Assembly: GCA_021845325.1 (NCBI GenBank)
Contig: JAKBRR010000100.1
Location: 1 to 6,492 of the forward strand
Source: Thermoplasmata archaeon
Lineage (GTDB): Archaea > Thermoplasmatota > Thermoplasmata > Thermoplasmatales > Thermoplasmataceae
Reading direction: 5' to 3'
Length of the DNA: 6,492 nucleotides
This document shows, in pieces, positions 1 through 5,269 of this stretch (within the stretch, counting starts at the first letter, position 1; each line of letters begins with the position of its first letter). The notes under the pieces were generated by a model. It saw nothing but the letters and a program-made list of their open reading frames with translations. It was not told the origin of the DNA and did no database searches. Made by a program: the position numbers and the translations under genes.

Positions 1-447
1 AGAAGATCAAAAGATGGATCATTCACCAAAAAGAACAGCAAGACATTCTTCGGATACAAGGGACATACAATTGTTGATGACAACATTCCTGTTCCAGTAA
101 TAAGATCCTATGCTGTATCAACAGCAAAGGATCATGACTCAACAATCGATCTTTCAAAAACAGGAATCACAGTGTACAGGGATAAGGGATACTTCGGGCA
201 TGATCCAAAAGGCATAGATGGAACAATGGATCGATCAGTAAGGAATCATAAACTATCCATTGAATCTGTAAGGAGGAATATAAGGATATCAAGGAAGAGA
301 CCACTGGTGGAATATCCATATGCGATCATGAAAAGACTGTTTCATTTTTCACATGTCATGGTTACAACAGTGAAACGGGTAAGGGTGAAGTTCATGTTTG
401 CATGTTTTGCTTACAATGTACATGCATTGAAGATCATCAATGAATAG
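1..447 (+). CDS. IS4/IS5-superfamily DDE transposase, C-terminal part (5' end outside window)
   Basis: Frame 1 is open from the first base to the TAG at 445-447, giving the last 148 residues of a transposase. The protein would cut and join DNA ends of its own insertion sequence using an RNase H-like DDE domain. Visible landmarks are the FGYKGH segment (codons 17-22), the second catalytic Asp in YRDKGYFG (codon 181-183), and the R(3)E(6)K signature with Arg at 298-300, Glu at 310-312 and Lys at 331-333. This signature is typical of the IS4/IS5/IS1182 group; the Tyr that often precedes it is Ser here. The first catalytic Asp should lie upstream of the window. Nothing visible is broken, so the copy may be intact. 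A GTG at 172 could look like a start, but the frame and the homology-like pattern extend through it, so it is internal. I cannot decide between the IS5 and IS1182 families without the N-terminus. Confidence 0.88.
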   Translation, partial: RRSKDGSFTKKNSKTFFGYKGHTIVDDNIPVPVIRSYAVSTAKDHDSTIDLSKTGITVYRDKGYFGHDPKGIDGTMDRSVRNHKLSIESVRRNIRISRKRPLVEYPYAIMKRLFHFSHVMVTTVKRVRVKFMFACFAYNVHALKIINE

Positions 448-713
448 CGTGAGCTATCAATCTTATAAGAAATTTCAGGAGAAATAGTTATAAAAAGGGA
501 TAATTAAGGGATTAAACAGTCAAAAATAGGTTGATCTTCAGCGATAATCAGGAAGTTGTGCAGAAAATTTACAGAATGTGGTAGAAAATAGAAAACCTCT
601 CAAAAGTAACTAGAAATTTAAGTAGGTGAATTTTTTTATAACTAGCGTTGCTCTTTTTGCATATTTATCTTGGTATTAGTGTTTGATATCTATTTCCCAT
701 AACCTGAAGGACC
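448..713. other. Intergenic region between transposase and flippase 3' ends
   Basis: This gap lies between two convergent genes and holds no convincing coding frame. The right end of the IS4/IS5-type element should lie in its first part, but I cannot place it because the left end is outside the window. A 15-bp string at 470-484 recurs at 4988-5002 and may belong to that terminus. T-runs at 631-637 and 654-658 could serve as archaeal U-tract terminators for + strand transcription; this rests on base composition only. Confidence 0.5.
470..484 (+). repeat. 15-bp dispersed repeat, copy 1
   Basis: The string AAATTTCAGGAGAAA begins 22 bases after the transposase stop codon and occurs identically at 4988-5002. 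Its place just downstream of a transposase suggests it belongs to the terminus of that insertion sequence, with the second copy marking a remnant of a related element. The link is inferred; a 15-bp match in AT-rich DNA is suggestive but not proof. Confidence 0.4.
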
Positions 714-2258
714 TTATTTTTTAACAATTATAAAACTAATGAGCTTTTTTAAAAAACTCAATTTATCTGGGAATAAGGAAAGGATAAACTCACTATCATT
801 CTTGGAAAATACACTTAATATAACTGTCATTCCGAGGTACATAACTATTCCGAATATAATAAGTAAAGGCAGTATAAACAGGGCATAACTATAAAAACTC
901 ACTAGAAAATGAAGAGATATGTACACTACTAAAAACATAATTATTGAAGATGCCCAAATCTTTGATGTACTGGAAACATCATAATGCACCAAGTTTTCCT
1001 TTTTTGCAAAAATATACAGGATAATATATGAAACTACATATACTGATGAAAACGCTAAGGCCGCACCTATTAATCCGAAGTGTGGTATAAGTAGAAACGA
1101 TAATATTACATTTGTAGCAAGCGATGCGGCACTCGAGTAAATAAAAAATGCTGTCTTTCGTACAGCTCTAATTGCTTGACTTAATAGAGTTCTTGGTATA
1201 AACAGTGTTGGCACTGACATCAAAATTATTAATGCATACTGACCTGAAACATACGCGGGTCCTGCTATATAATAAAGCACAATTGGAGAAAGTGCAGCAA
1301 TCCCTAGAGCAGTTGGCGTATAGAAATAGGATAATAATAAAGATGTAGTACCTACACTGTTCCTTATAAGAGATTTTTGATCATTACCAAACAATTCAGA
1401 GAATTTCGGAAGTGAGATATTACTAAATGGGACTACAATGAAACTAATACCCGAGAAAATAAGCAACGTAAAAGTATAAATTCCCAAATAGTAAGTATTT
1501 AGTAAATAAGCGACTAAGAACCTATCAACATATGTTGCGCCATAGCTTATAATGGAGGAGAATAGAAGAGGAATTGAATAAACAAATATAGACACGCCTT
1601 TCACAGCCTTGTTTTGCTTTTTCAAGTCCCTTTTTGTAAGGAAGAATAGAATGTAAATGAATTCAACAAGTATTCCAAGTGAAAGGCCAAGAATCCATCC
1701 GTATATAATGGCAAACAATGAACGATCTATATATGCGAGAGAAAGTGCACCAAAATAGTAAATTAGCCATATAGAAGCAGAGATAAATGCCGATATTTTG
1801 AACTTTTCAAAACCAATGATTGCTCCTTCCAAGATTGAAAAGATTATGTTTCCAAAAAGCACTATGGCCAACAATTTAATATAAGATGTGTCAGAAATTG
1901 TATGGAAGAAGATTATAGAAATGTAACCAGCTGACACATATATGACTAAAAAACCACTTAATGCTAGTAATGTCCCCATTACTATGATCCTGAAGAGTGT
2001 TTTCCCAGGTGAGTAAACCTTCGAGTTTAAATTTGAGGATATAAAATGAGTAATGGCACTGTTTAGACCGACTGTGAACACTATCCCGAAGAGTCCGACT
2101 ATTGCTATGAAAAGGGCTATTACTCCTAAATCTGAAGGCGGAAAGACTCTGGCAGCAAATATATAGAACAGGGAACCGGAAATTACCTGCACGCCGTTGC
2201 CGAGAAACTGGTAAATCGCACTGATCCCAACGTATTCTTTCTCTGCGCCTAGTTCCAT
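714..2258 (-). CDS. Polysaccharide/oligosaccharide flippase, MOP superfamily (Wzx-like)
   Basis: This 514-residue integral membrane protein has the length and hydrophobic pattern of Wzx/RfbX-type flippases, which move lipid-linked glycans across the cytoplasmic membrane. It opens with a short polar N-terminus, then a first membrane segment around residues 11-38 ending in AARVFPPSDLGVIAL, the usual start of this family (transporter reaches the 'LG' turn and the second helix). Further segments follow at roughly 43-74, 87-118, 128-150, 156-177 and 181-205. A polar cytoplasmic loop (KRDLKKQNK) then precedes the second half, which begins with the typical pattern YVDRFLVAYLL...YYLGIYTF. About 14 membrane helices are expected. 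The ATG at 2256-2258 gives the family-typical start; there is only a weak purine-rich stretch ahead of it. The frame is intact. A neighbouring glycosyltransferase remnant on the same strand supports a surface-glycan role. The exact substrate cannot be told from sequence. Confidence 0.9.
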   Translation of the reverse strand: MELGAEKEYVGISAIYQFLGNGVQVISGSLFYIFAARVFPPSDLGVIALFIAIVGLFGIVFTVGLNSAITHFISSNLNSKVYSPGKTLFRIIVMGTLLALSGFLVIYVSAGYISIIFFHTISDTSYIKLLAIVLFGNIIFSILEGAIIGFEKFKISAFISASIWLIYYFGALSLAYIDRSLFAIIYGWILGLSLGILVEFIYILFFLTKRDLKKQNKAVKGVSIFVYSIPLLFSSIISYGATYVDRFLVAYLLNTYYLGIYTFTLLIFSGISFIVVPFSNISLPKFSELFGNDQKSLIRNSVGTTSLLLSYFYTPTALGIAALSPIVLYYIAGPAYVSGQYALIILMSVPTLFIPRTLLSQAIRAVRKTAFFIYSSAASLATNVILSFLLIPHFGLIGAALAFSSVYVVSYIILYIFAKKENLVHYDVSSTSKIWASSIIMFLVVYISLHFLVSFYSYALFILPLLIIFGIVMYLGMTVILSVFSKNDSEFILSLFPDKLSFLKKLISFIIVKK

Positions 2259-2385
2259 TCTTCCCAGAATCCTTTAAGAAATAATTAAGTTTCCATACTT
2301 ATCTAATTTTCAACCTAATTAAAGATATCCTAAAATATGAGGTCAGTGGATGGAAATATTTTACATCTAATTGACTATGTCAAAT

Positions 2386-2395
2386 ATTATATAAC
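2386..2395 (-). promoter_or_regulatory. Possible TATA box for the flippase gene
   Basis: On the - strand this reads GTTATATAAT, which resembles an archaeal TATA box. It lies about 130 bp upstream of the flippase ATG, further than usual for Thermoplasmatales genes, so a nearer and less obvious element (for example the TTAATTA-like string near 2281-2289) is also possible. Confidence 0.25.
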
Positions 2396-2576
2396 CTGAG
2401 TCTTATTGTTTAAGCATCTTAAAAATTGTTTGCTCCTCTTATTGAATATGACTGATTTGAATTTATTTTCCAATAATTTTTTATCCAAATGAAAGTTTTA
2501 TATAAGGTTTTTAATATGTGTTGAATTAACAGAAGTAAAGCAAAAATTTTATTGTTTTGTACCTCTCTGTAACCTT

Positions 2577-2584
2577 ATTAATTT
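2577..2584 (+). repeat. ISL3 target-site duplication, left copy
   Basis: ATTAATTT directly abuts the left end of the ISL3 element and is repeated exactly at 3884-3891, directly abutting the right end. Eight base pairs is the usual duplication length for the ISL3 family. The sequence is AT-only, so a chance match is possible, but exact placement at both ends makes true duplication likely. Confidence 0.7.
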
Positions 2585-2585
2585 A

Positions 2586-2609
2586 GGCTCATCACACTTT
2601 TGTGTAAGT
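2586..2609 (+). repeat. ISL3 terminal inverted repeat, left
   Basis: Read inward, this end begins GGCTCATCACACTTTTGTGT. It matches the inward-read right end (3883 to 3860) at 18 of 24 positions, with a perfect ACACTTT core followed by a perfect GTGT. The GGCTC opening resembles the usual ISL3-family tip. It ends beside the transposase stop codon at 2610-2612. Confidence 0.8.
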
Positions 2610-3828
2610 TCAAGGATAAAGCTGTAAGTTACCACAATTGAAATATATTGCAGTCTTCAAATGATTTCTATTCCTGTACCCGAACGCCATCTTTTCTATC
2701 AAAGCAATCCTTGAGTTTATTCCCTCTGCCCTTGCGTTTGTTATTCTGCTGGTGAAATAGTTCATTATGCTTGTTATATGAACCCTCATCATTTGGAGGC
2801 ATCTTTCATGGCATCAACTGATGAATGAACAATCCATGAATACCATTTCTCAAAGTATATCTCAGCCTCAAGTATTGTAGAAACGTTCCATTTTTTCCTG
2901 ATGTTTTCCTTCATTGAATATGCCTTCCCTGTGAGGAGATCTGCTTTCTTGAGTTGATTGTACTTCACTCTGTGACTACCAGGAAGATTTTCTTTTGAAT
3001 ATAACCAGATATACTAAGAGCCAATGAGATCAATTATACCCTTTTCCTTCAGCTTCCTGTTCTTCTTCTTTCTGGTTTTATCCACCGCATCGTTCACATG
3101 TCTTATGACATGGAAGCGATCGAAGATTGTTTTTGAAGAAGCATCAGGAACATGTTCCACTGTTGATGAAATGAACGGATCCCACATGTCCATGGATACG
3201 GCTTCTATTTTTGAAAGTTCTTCCTCTGAAAGTGTATTGTAATATTCATCCAGTGATCTCTTCTTTCTATCGTATGCAATGTATTCGACACCAATGCCGT
3301 TCCTATCATATACGATTCTGATTTATTTGTTGCCTTTCTTATGGGATTTCTCACCTATTCCAATAATATGTGAACGATCCTTCTTCCTTTCCCTACCTTT
3401 TGTGACAGCCATTTCAATGATGTTCCATACCTGCTTCCATGACAACAACATTATATCTGCAAAGTTGTATGTATCCATGTTTTGGAGAATCCTTTTCAAT
3501 TTGGTTTCAAATCTCATGGTGAATCTTGATTTCTTCTCTGTCCAGGCATAACTGTCTCCTTTATTCTATGATCCTGACAGGATATCCTTGGCGGATATGT
3601 GTGTATGAATGTCATGAGTTCAATGCTGTCAAGATCCCTCTATACCATTTCCTTGAGGTGATCATAAGTCATGGACTCATTCCTGCAAACAGGACAGAGA
3701 AGCTTTGATCCTTTCTCATGCAATATGTAAATATCAACCGTCTTTTCAACAGAATCAAGAGATACCCTTTCGACCTTCCATGGCGGTTTGAGTTCAAGCA
3801 GTGCAGAATATAGCTGGCATTCATCCAT
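2610..3828 (-). pseudogene. ISL3-family transposase, broken by stops and frameshifts
   Basis: Starting at the ATG at 3826-3828, the protein opens like ISL3 transposases (PPWKVERVSLDS) with a CPVC zinc-ligand pair, then YDHLKE. The Trp codon expected next is TAG at 3640-3642 (TGG to TAG). The frame continues through PPRISCQDH, the second half of the zinc motif. It shifts near 3545, resumes at WTEKKSRFTMRFE, and reaches GIGEKSHKKGN, where the family has GIDE: the first catalytic Asp is Gly (codon 3353-3355). A TAA follows at 3323-3325. The region with SMDMWDPF (second Asp, codon 3188-3190) and FDRFHVIRHVNDAVDK is well preserved. A TAG lies at 3014-3016, and a further frameshift near 2790-2797. 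The last part carries AEGINSRI (catalytic Glu, codon 2724-2726) and FGYRN, ending at 2610. With three stops, two shifts and a lost catalytic residue it cannot be active. Confidence 0.9.
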
Positions 3829-3859
3829 TAAATAATATAACTAAATGTCAGATAAAATT

Positions 3860-3883
3860 ACTCACACGAAAGTGTAAAGACTC
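3860..3883 (-). repeat. ISL3 terminal inverted repeat, right
   Basis: Read inward on the - strand, this end begins GAGTCTTTACACTTTCGTGT and pairs with the left end at 18 of 24 positions. It lies about 30 bp upstream of the transposase start. It also runs into the truncated glycosyltransferase frame, giving it the tail residues MSLYTFV and a stop. Confidence 0.8.
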
Positions 3884-4383
3884 ATTAATTTTATATAACT
3901 TCTATCCACGCCCAAGCTGATTAGATATTTTTCTGTTGCCTTCGATTCTACTATAATCGTTCTGTGCTTGTAAATAATAAACTTTATTTTATCTTTAAAA
4001 TTACTTAATTTCCCATGTCTATAATTGTCATCAATGTCAATAAACGCCGGAATATGATTTTTGTAGAGGATTAAATTACTCTTTCCAAATAGTAGGGGTG
4101 ATACCCATGGAAAGTTCATCCCCGAATCATTGATGATTACGTCAAACTTTCTCTTACGAAGGAAAAAAGGGAGCAAAAAATGAATTGTAAATTTATTACC
4201 TTTCCTGATTATATTGATTCCCTCCAAGGTTACTTCAGTTGATGATCCTTTCCATCTTTCAGTATATAATGTGACGTTATGCCCTTTTACTACAAGCCTC
4301 TTTCCTATTTCAAGAATGATTCTTTCAGAATCTTCGTTCTCAGGATTCAATGGGTCTTCATGACTCAACCATACTATATCCAA
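3862..4383 (-). pseudogene. Glycosyltransferase family 4-type, N-terminal domain only, truncated
   Basis: The frame gives 173 residues, of which about 166 belong to the original gene and the last seven come from the ISL3 end. It opens MDIVWLSHEDPLNPENEDSE, matching the first beta-strand and loop of GT-B glycosyltransferases (family GT4, sugar donor transfer to a glycan or lipid). Next come IGKRLVVKGHNVTLYTERW, the usual second Rossmann unit; FDVIINDSGMNFPWVSPLLF; and IIVESKATEKYLISLGVDRSYIKL, the end of the N-terminal lobe just before the hinge. The C-terminal donor-binding lobe (expected next, about 180 residues with the E-x7-E motif) is absent. The first codon is TTG at 4381-4383; no in-frame ATG lies upstream before a stop near 4442, so either TTG is used or the start was lost. 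Family members normally have GGAE where this has NEDSE. The gene is on the same strand as the flippase, consistent with a former surface-glycan locus, and it is almost certainly non-functional as an enzyme. Confidence 0.8.
3884..3891 (+). repeat. ISL3 target-site duplication, right copy
   Basis: ATTAATTT here is identical to 2577-2584 and directly follows the right end of the ISL3 element. It lies inside the glycosyltransferase frame (Lys-Leu codons on the - strand), so it marks the exact insertion point in that gene. Confidence 0.7.
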
Positions 4384-4474
4384 TAGAACGTTATTATAAT
4401 AATCATAAAAACTTTTATGTAATGGTGCGACAGAATAAGGTTATTTTAAAAACTTATTTTACTCCTCCAATGAC

Positions 4475-4530
4475 CTGTCTAACGAGTGTCTAATATCTGT
4501 CTTGACTCTGTCTAAAAACTGTCTAATTGA
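4475..4530 (+). repeat. Five-unit array, 11-bp period, core TGTCTAA
   Basis: TGTCT begins at 4476, 4487, 4498, 4509 and 4520, an exact 11-bp period. Four of the five units read TGTCTAA; the third is TGTCTTG. The remaining four bases of each unit vary (CGAG, TATC, ACTC, AAAC, TTGA), so the conserved cores sit on one face of the helix with free spacers, as in an array of protein-binding sites. The period is not a multiple of three, so a repeated peptide is not the cause. The array lies about 95-145 bp upstream of the glycosyltransferase remnant on -. It may be an operator array or the subterminal binding sites of a transposable element. Confidence 0.75.
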
Positions 4531-4686
4531 AAAAATTAGTTCAAAAAAATACCTCCCATCAGGCATCCACATGGGTATGAAAACCATAAAAAATCCAACC
4601 AAGTCTTTGTAGAATTTACAAAGTTAATGAAATTCTGTGAAAAGACTTTAAAATTTGCGAAGTGAAAAAATATGTTGCATAGAAAA

Positions 4687-4704
4687 TTAGACATGATATA
4701 GACA
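4687..4704 (-). repeat. Two-unit inverted copy of the 11-bp array
   Basis: On the - strand TGTCTA occurs twice, at 4704-4699 and 4693-4688, again exactly 11 bp apart, and the inner unit extends to TGTCTAA. Read inward, this end (TGTCTA-5-TGTCTAATT) matches the inner two units of the + strand array (TGTCTA-5-TGTCTAATT). The two form an inverted pair with outer edges at 4509 and 4704, about 196 bp apart. A further TGTC lies at 4720-4717 but is out of phase. Confidence 0.65.
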
Positions 4705-4987
4705 TCCATCCAACGTGACATGTGCTGAGTACTCAAACCTATCTATCATACTCACTTACAGGAGAAAGCTAGAAGCAATTGCCCCATACATCAGGATTGT
4801 AAAAACAAAAATAATTTACACTTGTATATTCTACACACCCTCTAAGATGGAATTCATGAGTCAGAAAATCCAGGGATTAATTATTTCGGCTTATTGCCCG
4901 TCTTGATTTATTTTCTGCTTTTATTCTTCTTCTCTAAACTTCTGGTGCACAAAATCACAAGTCGAAGTTAGCCATAATATAATGAGT

Positions 4988-5002
4988 AAATTTCAGGAGA
5001 AA
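4988..5002 (+). repeat. 15-bp dispersed repeat, copy 2
   Basis: AAATTTCAGGAGAAA here is identical to 470-484, which lies just after the IS4/IS5-type transposase. No transposase fragment is visible next to this copy, so it may be a terminus left by an ancient deletion of a related element. Confidence 0.4.
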
Positions 5003-5227
5003 AGGATTAAGAATATTGATCAGGGAATTAATGCCAATGTAAGGCACCCAGAACAAATTTCTTTAGGATTTATAATTTTATAATTTTGACACGGGCGATC
5101 CCTTACTTTTCATGGCATCTACATGTAACGATTATGAGTATAAAAGTTCGCAAATTGAAAAATACATTAAGTTTAAATATAAGTGGATATTAAGACGTTA
5201 TGACGAAAATATAGTTATTATAACCAT

Positions 5228-5241
5228 GTTTAAGTATAAAT
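5228..5241 (+). promoter_or_regulatory. Probable archaeal TATA box of the HTH/coiled-coil gene
   Basis: GTTTAAGTATAAAT is TATA-like and centred about 35 bp before the ATG at 5270. With initiation some 25 bp downstream of the box, the transcript would start a few bases before the ATG, giving a nearly leaderless mRNA, which fits the absence of a ribosome-binding site. A near-identical string (12 of 14 bases) lies at 5171-5184. An 8-bp inverted repeat, ATAGTTAT at 5211-5218 and ATAACTAT at 5264-5271, brackets the box and overlaps the start codon, so it may be an operator. Confidence 0.5.
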
Positions 5242-5269
5242 TAAATAGTCTTATGTTAATACTATAACT

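Larger units (their letters stand above)
2259..2584. other. Intergenic region upstream of the flippase
   Basis: This AT-rich gap has stops in all frames and contains no recognisable remnant of the missing glycosyltransferase C-terminus on the - strand. A TATA-like sequence reads GTTATATAAT on the - strand (2386-2395), about 130 bases upstream of the flippase start, and could be its promoter with a leader of about 100 nt. A second TATA-like string, TTTATATAA, lies on + near 2497-2505 but faces no gene. Both assignments rest on motif appearance alone. Confidence 0.45.
2585..3883 (-). mobile_element. ISL3-family insertion sequence, full-length but decayed
   Basis: The element spans about 1299 bp, the normal size for the ISL3 family. 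It is bounded by imperfect inverted repeats and a perfect 8-bp direct repeat (ATTAATTT). Its single transposase gene reads on the - strand and is heavily mutated, so the element cannot move itself, although an intact relative elsewhere might still act on its ends. It inserted into the 3' part of a glycosyltransferase-like frame and supplies that frame's present last seven codons and stop. The preserved duplication says the element has stayed at its original insertion point while its gene decayed. Confidence 0.85.
4384..5269. other. Long region without a convincing gene
   Basis: About 890 bp contain no protein frame that I can recognise. Short open frames exist, but their translations are low in complexity or lack family patterns; one ATG frame at 4982-5083 (33 residues, MSKFQEKRIKN...) has plausible composition but no recognisable relative. 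The section 4475-4704 holds phased repeat arrays described separately. A stretch at 4526-4612 has a short resemblance to archaeal ribosomal protein S2 in one frame. Bases 4988-5002 repeat the 15-mer found after the first transposase, and 5072-5087 is a tandem ATAATTTT pair. The last 100 bases hold the promoter of the downstream gene. The region looks like a graveyard of mobile-element remnants. Confidence 0.5.

Noticed and set aside
3024..3708. Several short open frames on + (3024-3242, 3279-3551, 3526-3708)
   Set aside because: They are antisense to the conserved blocks of the ISL3 transposase, and their translations are repetitive and hydrophobic without family patterns.
4475..4530. CRISPR array
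   Set aside because: The conserved core is only 5-7 bp and the variable parts are 4-5 bp, far below CRISPR repeat and spacer sizes; no cas gene is visible.
4536..4906. Open frames of 66 codons on - (4536-4736) and 63 codons on + (4715-4906)
   Set aside because: Composition is biased, no motif is recognisable, and there is no promoter or ribosome-binding site; they overlap each other and the repeat arrays.
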